Below, one piece after another: positions 8,817 to 18,400 of a stretch of 64,000 bases of DNA (position 1 is its first letter; every line of letters begins with the position of its first letter). The DNA is from Mycolicibacterium iranicum. Its GTDB lineage: Bacteria; Actinomycetota; Actinomycetes; Mycobacteriales; Mycobacteriaceae. The notes beneath the pieces were generated by a model. It was not told the DNA's origin and searched no databases. It was given only the letters and a program-made list of their open reading frames with translations. The stretch spans positions 62,001 through 126,000 of the forward strand of contig NZ_LWCS01000002.1 in the NCBI RefSeq assembly GCF_001650495.1. Reading direction: 5' to 3'. The translations under genes were made by a program, and so were the position numbers.

Positions 8817-9457
8817 GGATCGTGGTGGCTGATGACTCGATCTTGTTGCGGGAAGGCCTTGTTCGGCTCCTCACGGAGAACGGCCACGAGGTCGTCGCCG
8901 CGGTCGGGGACGGCCCGTCGCTGGTGGCCGCCGTCGAAGCCCACCGCCCCGACGTCTCCGTCGTGGACGTGCGGATGCCGCCGTCGCATACCGATGAGGG
9001 CCTGCGCGCCGCGGTTGAGGCCCGCCGGCGGGCGCCTCGGACTCCGGTGCTGGTGCTCTCCCAGTACGTCGAGGTGTCCTATGCCGACGATCTGCTCGCC
9101 GACGGCGCGGGCGGGATCGGCTATCTGCTCAAGGACCGCGTCACTGCGATCGCCGAGTTCCTCGACGCAATGAGCCGCGTGGCAGCAGGCGGCACGGTCC
9201 TCGACCGCGAGGTCGTCGCCCAACTGCTGGTGCGCCGCCGCCGTGACGACCCGCTGCGGGCGATGACCTCCCGTGAGCTCGAGGTGCTCGCGCTGATGGC
9301 CGAGGGCCGCTCGAACCCGAACATCGCCCGCGCACTCGCTGTCAGCGACGGCACGGTGGAGAAGCACATCAGCAACATCTTCGCCAAGCTGATGCTGCCG
9401 CCCGACGACGAGCAGCATCGCCGGGTCCTGGCCGTACTGGCCTATCTGCGGAGCTAG
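8810..9457 (+). CDS. LuxR/NarL-type response regulator
   Basis: The protein has 215 residues: a receiver domain (Asp8/Asp9, phosphoacceptor Asp53 in VVDVRMPP, Lys in YLLKDRV) and a C-terminal LuxR HTH (MTSRELEVLALMAEGRSNPNIARAL ... VEKHISNIFAKL in conserved order). The true start is the GTG at 8810, in front of LRIVVADDS and overlapping the kinase gene; the open frame extends further upstream only as an out-of-frame reading of the kinase. Its TAG stop shares the palindrome CTAG with the stop of the convergent cyclase-family gene. Confidence 0.93.
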   Translation: MLRIVVADDSILLREGLVRLLTENGHEVVAAVGDGPSLVAAVEAHRPDVSVVDVRMPPSHTDEGLRAAVEARRRAPRTPVLVLSQYVEVSYADDLLADGAGGIGYLLKDRVTAIAEFLDAMSRVAAGGTVLDREVVAQLLVRRRRDDPLRAMTSRELEVLALMAEGRSNPNIARALAVSDGTVEKHISNIFAKLMLPPDDEQHRRVLAVLAYLRS

Positions 9458-10227
9458 TCCACGAGAATCGCGACGGCCCTGGTCCAGCCCGCCGAGGCGG
9501 CGTCGACCTTCACCGGGAAACACGACACGTCGAAGCCGGTCGCGGGCAACTGTTCGAGGTTGTGCAGCTTCTCGATATGGCAGTACCCGATGTCGCGACC
9601 GGCTTTGTGTCCCTCCCAGATGACCGACGGATCGTGGTCCTCGGCGTACCGGCGTGCGGTGTAGGAGAACGGCGCATCCCAACTCCAGGCGTCGGTGCCG
9701 GTGAGCCGCACACCTTGCTCAAGCATGTGCAGCGTGGCGTCGCGCCCGATGCCGCATCCCCGCTGCACGTAATCGTCGTGGCCGTATCGTGTTCCGGCAC
9801 TCGTGTTGACGACGACGATCTCCAGCGGTGACAGCGTGTGGCCGATGCGCTGCAGTTCTGCGTCGATGTCGTCGGGGGTGACGACATAGCCGTCGTCGAG
9901 GTGACGGAAGTCGAGCTTCACGCCGGGCTGAAGGCACCACTCGAGCGGGACCTCGTCGATGGTGATCGCGCGTTCGCCGTGGTTCATCGTCGAAGCGAAG
10001 TGGTACGGCGCGTCGAGATGGGTGCCGCTGTGCGTCGTCATCGACACGCGTTCGATGGCCCAGCCCTCGCCGTCGGGCAGGTCCTCCCTCGTGGCGCCGG
10101 GAAAGAAGGCCAGCACGTCGTCGACGGTGTCGCGGTGGGTGAGGTACTCGATCTCGGGGCGGTAGCCGGGAGGATCGGAGGCGATGCCACTGCGCAGCGG
10201 CACGGAGATGTCGATCAGGGTGCGCAT
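9454..10227 (-). CDS. Cyclase family protein (kynurenine formamidase-like)
   Basis: The 257-residue protein carries the metal-binding signature of the cyclase/formamidase superfamily, THSGTHLDAPYHF, plus the second conserved block VVVNTSAGT and the C-terminal HIEKLHNLEQLP. Members hydrolyse amides such as N-formylkynurenine or isatin; the substrate here is unknown. I use the ATG at 10227 rather than the upstream TTG at 10248 because MRTLIDISVPL is the usual beginning of this family. It is convergent with the response regulator and shares its stop palindrome CTAG (9454-9457). Confidence 0.85.
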   Translation of the reverse strand: MRTLIDISVPLRSGIASDPPGYRPEIEYLTHRDTVDDVLAFFPGATREDLPDGEGWAIERVSMTTHSGTHLDAPYHFASTMNHGERAITIDEVPLEWCLQPGVKLDFRHLDDGYVVTPDDIDAELQRIGHTLSPLEIVVVNTSAGTRYGHDDYVQRGCGIGRDATLHMLEQGVRLTGTDAWSWDAPFSYTARRYAEDHDPSVIWEGHKAGRDIGYCHIEKLHNLEQLPATGFDVSCFPVKVDAASAGWTRAVAILVD

Positions 10228-10300
10228 GGTGGCCAGGATGTCATGCAAGCGTCATACCGGTCCGGTTTCATCGAAGCCCCGGTGGGGCAAAAATCCCGCC

Positions 10301-11488
10301 ATGCCTCGTCATGCGGTCATCTCAGGTGCCGGTATCGCCGGCCCGGCACTGGCGCATCAGCTCACCGCGCGCGGGTGGAGCACCACCGTCCTCGAACGGT
10401 TTCCTCAGCGCCGCGACGAGGGCCAGAACGTCGACGTCCGTGGCGCGGCCCGTGAGGTGGTCCGCCGCATGGGTCTCGACGGCGACATCCGCGCGGCGAA
10501 CACCGGCGAGATCGGCACGCGCTTCGTCAAGTCCGACGGTTCCCCGGCGGCATCGTTCCCCGTCGGTGTTGAGGGTGAGAATGACGGTCCGACAGCACAA
10601 TTGGAGATCTTGCGAGGTGAGCTCTCACGCATCCTCATGGAGAACACCGGCGCTGCCGACTACCGCTTCGGTACCCGGATCAGCGATGTCACCGACGACG
10701 GGGACCGCGTCCATGTCGCGCTGCAGGACGGGACGACGCTCGACGCCGATCTGCTGGTGATCGCCGAAGGTCTGCATTCGCGGTCACGCCGCTTCGTCAC
10801 GTCGGTCGACGTCACCGACCTCGGCATGTACTTCGCCTATGCCACGATCGCGCGCAGCGACAGCGACGACCGGTGGTGGAACTGGCAGCACGTCACCGAA
10901 TCTCGCGCGGTCCATCTGCGGCCCGACAACCTCGGTACCACGCGGGCCATCCTGACGTTCATCTCCGACGTTCGCGGTTTCGAGGAACTCGACCGCGCCG
11001 GACAGCTGACCATCCTGCGTCGCACGTTCGCCGACGTCGGTGGCGCCGCACCGCGTGTACTTGCCGAACTGGAAAACGGTGCGCCCATGTACTTCTCGGT
11101 TGCCGGGCAGGTACGCAGCCCGATCTGGAGCAAAGGCAGGATCGCGCTGCTCGGCGATACCGCGTTCTGCAACGCGACGTTCGGCGGCGCCGGGACCAGT
11201 CTTGCGCTCATCGGCGCCTACATCCTGGCCGGCGAACTCGCGGCAGGCGACGCGGTGACCGATGCGCTGCGCCGTTACGAACGCGCGATGAAGCCGTTCA
11301 CCGACTCTGCCCCCACGGTGCGCGCGCGTGCGCTGCGGCTTGCAAATCCCCGCAGCCGCAACGGAATTCGGCTGCTTCAGACCGTCGCAGCGCTGGCCGC
11401 AAGCCCGCTCGGCAGGGCCGTCTCCTCGGTCGCGGGCAATGGCCTCAACACCATCGCCAGCCCACCCGAGCGGCTGCCGGACTACTAG
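10301..11488 (+). CDS. FAD-dependent monooxygenase (PHBH fold)
   Basis: This 395-residue flavoprotein hydroxylase has the FAD motif ISGAGIAGPALAHQL at residues 6-20, the middle DGTTLDADLLVIAEGLHS segment, and the second FAD motif ALLGDTAFCNATFGGAGTSLAL. It is related to TetX-like and aromatic-ring hydroxylases. I start at ATG 10301, directly in front of the Rossmann motif; codons upstream in frame are not homologous-looking. It would insert oxygen into an aromatic or polyketide substrate using NAD(P)H. The TAG stop overlaps the stop of the convergent zinc-ribbon gene (CTAG 11485-11488). Confidence 0.88.
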   Translation: MPRHAVISGAGIAGPALAHQLTARGWSTTVLERFPQRRDEGQNVDVRGAAREVVRRMGLDGDIRAANTGEIGTRFVKSDGSPAASFPVGVEGENDGPTAQLEILRGELSRILMENTGAADYRFGTRISDVTDDGDRVHVALQDGTTLDADLLVIAEGLHSRSRRFVTSVDVTDLGMYFAYATIARSDSDDRWWNWQHVTESRAVHLRPDNLGTTRAILTFISDVRGFEELDRAGQLTILRRTFADVGGAAPRVLAELENGAPMYFSVAGQVRSPIWSKGRIALLGDTAFCNATFGGAGTSLALIGAYILAGELAAGDAVTDALRRYERAMKPFTDSAPTVRARALRLANPRSRNGIRLLQTVAALAASPLGRAVSSVAGNGLNTIASPPERLPDY

Positions 11489-11688
11489 GCCGCCACGGCG
11501 GCGCCGCAGATCCCGCACATCTCGAGAGTGCGTCGCTTCCACCGCGCGACCGGAACGAAGAACAGTGAGAACTGTTTGAACTCGCGTACCCGGATCCACT
11601 GCGACGTGTTGTGGCAGCGTCCGCACAACCTGACCTGGCCAACCCCCTCGCGTTTCTGCTTGGTTCCATAGCCGAAGAAGAGCAACAC
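11485..11688 (-). CDS. Zinc-ribbon domain protein (67 aa)
   Basis: A short protein beginning MLLFFGYGTKQK, with two CxxC knuckles (CGRC and CGIC) separated by a basic, aromatic middle (REFKQFSLFFVPVARWKR). This matches a small conserved actinobacterial zinc-ribbon family whose function is unknown. It starts at GTG 11688 and has TACCCT 6 nt upstream (11695-11700, minus), so it is probably leaderless. The stop overlaps that of the convergent FAD monooxygenase. Confidence 0.78.
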   Translation of the reverse strand: MLLFFGYGTKQKREGVGQVRLCGRCHNTSQWIRVREFKQFSLFFVPVARWKRRTLEMCGICGAAVAA

Positions 11689-11694
11689 GCCGCC

Positions 11695-11700
11695 AGGGTA
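11695..11700 (-). promoter_or_regulatory. -10 box of the zinc-ribbon gene (leaderless type)
   Basis: TACCCT on the minus strand ends 6 nt before the GTG at 11688. This is the TANNNT arrangement typical of leaderless mycobacterial transcripts. Confidence 0.4.
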
Positions 11701-11734
11701 CGTTCAACGCGGTTTAGCCCCGCCCCCGGCGGGC

Positions 11735-12934
11735 ATGTCCGTCGGCATGAACCGTGCTGCGCGATGGATGGTGCCTCTGGGCGCACTGCTCGCGGGGGTG
11801 ATGCTGGGGCGATCGCAGCAGCATCGACCCCCGGCCGAACGGGCCGTCGCGGCCCGCCCGGCCGAACCCGTCGACCCGCCGGAGCCGGACGCGAACTCCG
11901 ACACCCGGAACGCGCCAGACCCCGAGGATCCGGCCAAGCCCGACTCGCCGGCCGACCTCAGCAAGCCGTCTGTTCTCTACGTACTGCGCAAGACCGCGCG
12001 CGAGTTCAGCACCGATCAGTGCACCGATCTCGCAGCGGCCCTCACCTATTACGCCGTGTTGTCGCTCTTCCCGGCGCTGGTCGTCGTCGTGTCACTCCTC
12101 GGCGTCTTCGGTCAGGGACAGCGCACGACCGATGCGGTGCTGCAGATCGTCGAGGACCTCGGCCCGTCGTCGGCCGTGGACACCCTGCGCGCACCGATCC
12201 AGCAGCTCGTGGAAGCCCCGTCCGCCGGATTCGCGCTCGCCGCCGGTATAGCGGGCGCCTTATGGTCGGCGTCCGGGTACATCGGCGCCTTCGGCCGGGC
12301 CATGAACCGTATCTACGAGGTCGAGGAGGGCCGGCCGATCTGGAAGCTGCGTCCGCTGCAGCTGCTCCTCACGTTCGTCGGTCTCGTTTCGGCGGCGCTC
12401 GTCGCGCTGATGCTCGCCGTCAGCGGCCCCATCGCCGACGCAGTCGGGGGCGTCATCGGCCTCGGCGAGCAGGCTCAGCAGGTGTGGAACATCGCGCGCT
12501 GGCCGGTGGTCCTGGCGTTCGTCATCCTGGCGGTCGCGGTCCTCTACCACTCCTCGCCCAACGTCAGGCAGCCGAAGTTCCGGTGGATCAGCATCGGCGC
12601 GGGAATCGCCATCCTTGTCTGGATCCTGGCATCCGTCGGATTCGGCTTCTACGTCAGCAATTTCGGCAGCTACAACAAGACCTACGGCGCACTGGCAGGG
12701 GTGATCGTGTTCCTGCTGTGGCTGTGGCTGACCAACCTCGCACTGCTGTTCGGCGCAGAGTTGGACGCCGAACTGGAGCGCGGAAGGCAACTGCAGGCGG
12801 GGATAGCCGCCGAACGCGACTTGCAGCTGCCGCCCCGCGACAGCCGCGTGGCGGAGAAGAACCGGATCAAGGCCGAAGAAGACATCGCACGCGGGCGCGC
12901 ACTACGCAGATCGCGCGGCCGCGACGACGGCTGA
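11735..12934 (+). CDS. YihY/virulence factor BrkB family membrane protein
   Basis: The 399-residue inner-membrane protein has an N-terminal hydrophobic segment (residues 10-26), a Pro/Glu/Asp-rich linker (about 30-80), then the YihY core starting DLAAALTYYAVLSLFPALVVVVS, with further membrane segments near GFALAAGIAGALWSASGYIGAF, LLLTFVGLVSAALVALML, VVLAFVILAVAVLY and GVIVFLLWLWLTNLALLFGAELDAE. The SYNKTYG...W.W.N.ALLFGAELDAE block is diagnostic. Function is unsettled: it was once called ribonuclease BN and is now treated as a membrane protein of unknown role. An alternative start ATG lies at 11747. Confidence 0.9.
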   Translation: MSVGMNRAARWMVPLGALLAGVMLGRSQQHRPPAERAVAARPAEPVDPPEPDANSDTRNAPDPEDPAKPDSPADLSKPSVLYVLRKTAREFSTDQCTDLAAALTYYAVLSLFPALVVVVSLLGVFGQGQRTTDAVLQIVEDLGPSSAVDTLRAPIQQLVEAPSAGFALAAGIAGALWSASGYIGAFGRAMNRIYEVEEGRPIWKLRPLQLLLTFVGLVSAALVALMLAVSGPIADAVGGVIGLGEQAQQVWNIARWPVVLAFVILAVAVLYHSSPNVRQPKFRWISIGAGIAILVWILASVGFGFYVSNFGSYNKTYGALAGVIVFLLWLWLTNLALLFGAELDAELERGRQLQAGIAAERDLQLPPRDSRVAEKNRIKAEEDIARGRALRRSRGRDDG

Positions 12935-12948
12935 CGGCCGCGCCGTCA
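12932..12948. terminator. Hairpin spanning both convergent stop codons
   Basis: TGACGGC and GCCGTCA form a perfect 7-bp inverted repeat around CGC. It contains the TGA of the YihY gene (12932-12934) and the stop of the GH6 gene (12946-12948). There is no T-tract, so a bidirectional intrinsic terminator of the non-canonical type is only a possibility. Confidence 0.3.
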
Positions 12949-13935
12949 CCAGCCCGCGTTGCGAGCCAGATCGATGGCGTACTGGCTGACGAAGGTGCCC
13001 GCGCTCGGCGCACCCCGGCAGGAACCGTCGGACTCACCGGGACGCTTGACCCACAGGAAGGCGTCGACCTGCGGGTTACCCGTGTCGGTCGTGGGGCGCG
13101 ATCCGAGAGCTCGCCCGCTCGGATTGCACCAGTAGAGGTCATCGCCCTCGACCGGCCCTGCACCGTTGCGGGAGGTGTCGATGACGAATGGCTTGCCGCC
13201 CGTCATCCCCGAGACTGCCGAGCCGTAGCCGACCGACTCCTGGGTGGTAAAGAAGTTCGCGGTGTTGAGGCTGAAGCCACGCGCCTTGGCGACGCCGACC
13301 TGATTGAGGCGGGCCGCCATCACGTCGGCGGGAACCCAGCGGGCGTGCCCGCCGTCGACGTACACGGCTGTGCCGGGGTTGCGCGTCAGCACGTCGACGG
13401 CGTAACCGATCAGTTCGAAGCGCTCCTGCTGCTGACCGGGCGACAGGCAGTCGGCCATGGCCAGGGCATCGGGCTCGAGGATGACCGCGGCGGGGCCACC
13501 GCCGATGGCGCCCGCGACGCCGTCGATCCAGGCGCGGTAGGAGTCCCCGGAGCCGAACCCGCCCGCCGCGAAGCTTCCGCAGTCGCGGTTCGGGATGCCG
13601 TAGAGCGCGAGGATCGGCATGGTGCCGGCCGCCTGCGCAGTCTGGATGTACTTCGCGTCCACGGCGGGCGTGGAGAGGTGGTCCATCCAGTAGGCCGTGG
13701 GGGTGTTGACGACGGCGGCCAGCAACGGGTCGGGGTTGCCCTGCAGCGCCCGCATCCCCTTGGACTGGGGATTGACGTAGAACGGACGCCCGACGAGCGG
13801 GTTGGCGTCCGCGGCCAGGCGCACCGCAGGCGCGGGGCCGGGGTCAGCGGCAACACCGATGCCGGCGACGACGGCGGCGACCGTCAGGACTGGGGCGAAC
13901 CACCGAGCGACTGCTCCCACAGCTGAGGAAAACAC
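12946..13935 (-). CDS. Secreted glycoside hydrolase family 6 (endoglucanase, CelA-like)
   Basis: A 329-residue protein with a signal peptide (about 1-30/44) and a GH6 catalytic domain. Key elements are IPNRDCGSFAAGG with Asp118, catalytic acid Asp156 in VILEPDALA, YVDGGHARW, NTANFFTT, FVIDTSRNGAG, WCNPSGRALG and LWVKRPGESDG. GH6 enzymes cut beta-1,4-glucans by inversion; mycobacterial relatives are M. tuberculosis CelA-type proteins. It lies 48 bp downstream of cheB on the same strand, so it may be transcribed with the c-di-GMP/CheBR operon, a link to matrix cellulose that remains inference. Confidence 0.93.
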   Translation of the reverse strand: MFSSAVGAVARWFAPVLTVAAVVAGIGVAADPGPAPAVRLAADANPLVGRPFYVNPQSKGMRALQGNPDPLLAAVVNTPTAYWMDHLSTPAVDAKYIQTAQAAGTMPILALYGIPNRDCGSFAAGGFGSGDSYRAWIDGVAGAIGGGPAAVILEPDALAMADCLSPGQQQERFELIGYAVDVLTRNPGTAVYVDGGHARWVPADVMAARLNQVGVAKARGFSLNTANFFTTQESVGYGSAVSGMTGGKPFVIDTSRNGAGPVEGDDLYWCNPSGRALGSRPTTDTGNPQVDAFLWVKRPGESDGSCRGAPSAGTFVSQYAIDLARNAGW

Positions 13936-13983
13936 CTACCGGAACTTAGTGCGGCTGTGCACCGAATGCCAGTTCGCGTGGTG

Positions 13984-14619
13984 CTACCTCGATGCGGTGG
14001 CCGTCAGCCACGTGCCGATGCCGCCCGGATCGGCGACATGGTCCGGGGTGACCGCGCGCAGTGCTGCCCTGACCGCGATGGGGGCCTCGCAGCTGGCCGG
14101 GTCCTGTAAGACGACGCGGCCGCCCGCCGCCTTCACCGCTGCGCAACCGGCGGCACCGTCTTCGTTCGCGCAGGACAGCAGGACGGCGACGGCCGACTCA
14201 CCGAAGTCTGCGGCGCTGATGAACGCGACGTCGATCGACGGTCGCGAATAGGCAACGGGTGCGTCCAGGGTCAGGTGTGCGCGCACCCCGGCCGCGGAGT
14301 CGTACGGCGAGACCGGGGAGTGCGACTGGCCGGAGGGTGGCTGCTCGGCGAGGTTGCGGCTGCGCCCCACGAGGAGGTGGTAGCCCGCGGGCGCCACGGT
14401 CACCGTCCCCGGCGAACACACCCACGGACTGTCGCGGGGTTCGCTGACCGGAAATGTCGTGTAGGTCTGGAGCACCTCGGCCAGCGGTGAGTAGTCGGGA
14501 GGCCGATGCAGCACCACACACACCACGCCGTCGCGAATGTCCAGCGTCTCCAGTACGCCGCGCATCGCCTTCAGGCCACCGGCGCTGCCCCCGATGACGA
14601 CCAGATCGGGATGTGCCAC
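13984..14619 (-). CDS. cheB: CheB-type protein-glutamate methylesterase, catalytic domain only
   Basis: The 211-residue protein is a stand-alone CheB methylesterase domain. The catalytic triad is visible as Ser12 (IGGSAGG), His38 (VVLHRPPDYSP) and Asp154 (CANEDGAAG). The usual N-terminal receiver domain of CheB is absent, so activity cannot be set by phosphorylation of an attached domain; receivers exist instead in the hybrid kinase upstream. The gene starts 1 nt after the cheR stop. No methyl-accepting receptor, CheA or CheW is in the window, so the methylated target is unknown. Confidence 0.92.
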   Translation of the reverse strand: MAHPDLVVIGGSAGGLKAMRGVLETLDIRDGVVCVVLHRPPDYSPLAEVLQTYTTFPVSEPRDSPWVCSPGTVTVAPAGYHLLVGRSRNLAEQPPSGQSHSPVSPYDSAAGVRAHLTLDAPVAYSRPSIDVAFISAADFGESAVAVLLSCANEDGAAGCAAVKAAGGRVVLQDPASCEAPIAVRAALRAVTPDHVADPGGIGTWLTATASR

Positions 14620-14620
14620 G

Positions 14621-15469
14621 CTAGCGCTGACCCTTGACGTAGATGCTCGACCGGCGGTCGACCGGGGTGAACCACGACCTGGCGTCGGCGGTGAGCCGCT
14701 CGCGGGGACCGATCACCAGATTGCCGAATGGAGAGAGACTTTCGCGGAACATCAGTTCCACCCTGCGCTGGAGTGTCTCCTCGAAATAGATGAAGACATT
14801 GCGGCACATGATCAGATTGAACTCGCCGAAGGTGCTGTCGGTGGCCAGATTGTGAGAGAAGAACTCGATCCGCGACCTGAGCTCGGGGCTGAGGATGCAC
14901 CGGTCGTATTTGGCGACGTAGTAGTCCGAGAACGGCCGGTGGCCGCCGCTTGCCTGATAATTGCGTGTCGCCTGCATCATGCCGTCGGCGGGATAGATCG
15001 CCGATTTCGCCTTGCGCAGGGAATCGTTGTCGATGTCTGTCGCGTAGATGGTGGCGCGGTTGAGTAGACCTGCCTCGTCCAAGAGTATGGCGATCGAGTA
15101 GGCCTCCTCTCCCGTCGCACAACCCGCGATCCAGATCCGGATGCGCGGGTATGTCGCCAGCCTGGGCAGAAGCTCCGCGCGAATCTTGGCGAACACCATG
15201 GGATCACGGAACATCTCGGTGACATTGACCGTCATCGTCGACAGGAAGTCGGCCAGCAGCCTCGGGTCCCGCAGCACGTGGCCCTGCGCCTCGGAGATCG
15301 ACGCGAAAGCGTGCCGGTTGACGAACGCCATCAGCCGCCGGTTCCGGGAGGCGTCGCTGTAATGCCGAAAGTCGTAGCCGAGATGCTCGAAGACGGTGTA
15401 GAAGAACGCATCCGCCTCGATCAGAGCGAGCTCCCTGGATCGAGCTGCGTCAGCCTGCTCGGCGACCAT
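14621..15469 (-). CDS. cheR: CheR-type protein-glutamate O-methyltransferase
   Basis: This 282-residue SAM-dependent enzyme has an N-terminal helical CheR domain (residues about 15-75) and a methyltransferase domain with WIAGCATGEEAYS (SAM loop), YATDIDNDSLRKA, and FNLIMCRNVFIYFE. CheR methylates glutamates in chemoreceptor coiled coils. The gene sits between cheB and the hybrid kinase with gaps of 1 and 4 nt, so these proteins are made together. In a non-motile actinomycete this points to a repurposed methylation switch. Confidence 0.93.
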   Translation of the reverse strand: MVAEQADAARSRELALIEADAFFYTVFEHLGYDFRHYSDASRNRRLMAFVNRHAFASISEAQGHVLRDPRLLADFLSTMTVNVTEMFRDPMVFAKIRAELLPRLATYPRIRIWIAGCATGEEAYSIAILLDEAGLLNRATIYATDIDNDSLRKAKSAIYPADGMMQATRNYQASGGHRPFSDYYVAKYDRCILSPELRSRIEFFSHNLATDSTFGEFNLIMCRNVFIYFEETLQRRVELMFRESLSPFGNLVIGPRERLTADARSWFTPVDRRSSIYVKGQR

Positions 15470-15473
15470 CCTG

Positions 15474-18400
15474 TCAGTTACTCGCTGAATCGCGTTGGGT
15501 ACCTACCGAATCACGGTGTGGCCGGGGGCGGCCCGTGAGCCATACCCTCAGCACCGACGTCAGTTGATCCATGTCCACCGGCTTGGTGACGTAATCCGAC
15601 GCCCCCGCATCAAGGCATTTCTGCCGATCACCTTTCATGGCCTTCGCGGTCAGCGCGACGATCGGGAGGTTACGCCACCGCGGTTCGGCCCGAATCCGCC
15701 GCATCGCCTCGTAGCCGTCCATGACAGGCATCATGATGTCCATCAGGACCAGCCCCACCTCGGGGTGTTCGGCCAGGCTGTCGAGACCGGTCTGACCATT
15801 GCTGGCGGGCACGACCGTGATGCCGTATCGCTTCAGCGCACTGCCGAGTGAGAACACGTTGCGGACATCGTCGTCGACGAGCAGCACCGTGTTGCCTTCC
15901 AGCGATTCGTCGATCCGCCGGGGGTTGGACAGGATCTCGCGTGCCGAATCGGGCATCTCCGTCGCGACTCGGTGCAGGAACAGCGCGGTCTCGTCGAGCA
16001 GCCGCTCCGGTGACTTCGCGTTCTTCAACACGATCGCGGCCGCCAGCGCTTCCAGACGCTCGGTCTCGTCAGAGGTCAGCTCCCGGCCGGTGTGCACGAT
16101 CACGGGCAGGCTCTTCTGCTTGAGCTGCTCCTTGATCTGCTCGATCAGGTCGATGCCGTCGATGTCGGGAAGCCCGAGATCCAGGACGAGACAGTCGTAG
16201 GACTTCGGACCCGACAACTCCGCCAGGACCTGCTCACCGGTCGCGACGGCGGTGATCGCGATGTCGTCGCTCTCGATCATGTGCTTGACCACCTGGCGCT
16301 GGCTGGCGTCGTCCTCGGCGACCAGCACGTGGCGTGGGCCCGGCTTCAGGAAGTCGGCGGTCGAGGCCAACATCGACCGCAGTTCGGCGATCCCGGCCGG
16401 CTTGTTGAGCGTCTGGATGGCGCCCATCCGGCGGCCCCTGCCGTCGTCGTTGGCTCCGGACACGACGTTGACCGGGATATGACGGGTGGCGAGATCGTGC
16501 TTGAGCACGTCGAGCACCACCCAGCCCGCCATGTCCGGAAGCCCGATGTCCAGCGTGATGGCGGCCGGTTGCCGTTCCTTGGCAAGTGCGAGGGCCATTC
16601 GTCCGCTGGCCGTGATGACCGACTCGAACCCGGCTTCACCGGCGAGCTCGGCCAGCATGCCCGCGAAGGTGGCATCGTCCTCCACGATCAGCAGCACCGG
16701 CTTGGATCCTTGCGGCCATCCGACCGCCGAGATGTCGACGTCACCGAGCCTTGCCGTGGCATCGTCGTCAGGGGTCGGGTCCGATACCACTTGCGGCGCA
16801 GGCTCATTCGCCGGAGTCTCAGGCGCGGCTTTCGCGGCGGCCCCGACGGGCAGGTAGCAGGTGAACGTCGAACCCCGCCCCAGCGCACTGCGCAGCACGA
16901 TGTCGCCCCCGAGGTGCCGCGCGAGCTCACGGCTGATCGCCAGCCCGAGGCCGGTCCCGCCGTACTGCCTGGCCGACCCGCGCCCGGCCTGCTGGAACGA
17001 CTCGAAGATGAGGTTGTGGTCCTTTTCATCGATGCCGATCCCCGTGTCGGCGACGGCTATCGTGAGATATCCCTGACCCGGATTGCCCTGCGTATCAGCC
17101 GCTCCCGAGAACGTGACGGTCACCGACCCCTTGTCGGTGAACTTGATGGCGTTGGCCACCAGGTTCTTCGCGATCTGCTTCACCCGCGTGTAGTCGCTGG
17201 TGAAGCTGCGTGCCGCCGAGTCGTTCACCTGGACAAGGAACTCCACTCCCTTGTCGAGCGCAATGGGCCGGAACGTGCGCTCCAGGAAGGTCACCAGCTC
17301 GGCGACGCTGATCTCTTCCATCTCGGTGTACAGCGACCCGGATTCGACCTTGGCCAGATCGAGAACCTCGTCGATGAGGTTGAGCAGGTCCTTGCCCGAT
17401 TGCTGAATCGTCTCGGCGAATTCAACCTGCTTTTCGTCGAGTTCCTCAGATTCGGTGAGCAGCCCGGCGAGGATGAGGATGCTGTTGAGCGGCGTTCGCA
17501 GTTCGTGCGACATGTTCGCGAGGAAATCCGACTTGTACCGCGAGGACACCGCCAGTTCCTCGGCCTTGACCTCGAGGGAGCTGCTGATGCGTTGCAGTTC
17601 GTCGTTTTTCTGCTCCAGCGCCCGCGACTGTGCCTCAAGCCGTTCCGAGCTGGCCTTGAGCTCCTCCCGCTGGGCACGCAGCTCTTCGGTGGTCTCCTCC
17701 AATTCGGCGTTCTGCGCGGACAGCATGTCCTCGCGCTGCGTGAGTTGCTCGTTGGCGGCGCGCAGCTCCTCTTCCTGGGTTTGCAGCTCCTCGGTCTGGG
17801 CCTGCGAAACACGCAGCAGCTCACGCGTTTTCTCGGCCGATTCGATCGCACTGAGCGCCACCCCGGCGCCCAGCGCGATCGCGTCCAGGAGTTCGATGTC
17901 GTCCTCGGTGAACAGCTGCAGGCTCCCGAGCTCCAGCACGCCGAGCACCTCGGACTCGAACTTGATCGGAACCAGGATCAATGACACCGGACCGGTTTTG
18001 CCCAGTCCCGATACGATCTCGACGTAATCGCTTGGCGCGCCGGTCACCTCGATCCGGTTGCCCTCCAGTGCGCACTGACCGACCAGGCCGTCCCCCAACC
18101 CGTACGAGGTCGGCAGATCTTTACGGCGATGAAATGCATACGACGCCGTCAGTGCGTACCGCTCGTCGTCGGGTTGCTTCAAGTACAGCGCCCCCTGTTT
18201 GGCGCCGACGGCCTCGGCCGTGCGCGACACGATGATCCCGCAGGCCGCCGTGAGATCGTCGACGCCCTGCACCTCGGTCATCAGCGCGGCCTGCGTCTCC
18301 TTGGAGCGGCGCGCCTTCTCGTTCACCCGCGCTGCCGTGCTGACCGTGCGGACGATGTTGCGGCTGGTGAACCACAGCAGGATGCCGAGCACCAGGACTA

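Noticed and set aside
11611..13926. 771-codon plus-strand frame overlapping YihY and GH6
   Set aside because: It runs out of frame through the YihY gene and antisense through GH6; the translation is Arg-rich and has no family features.
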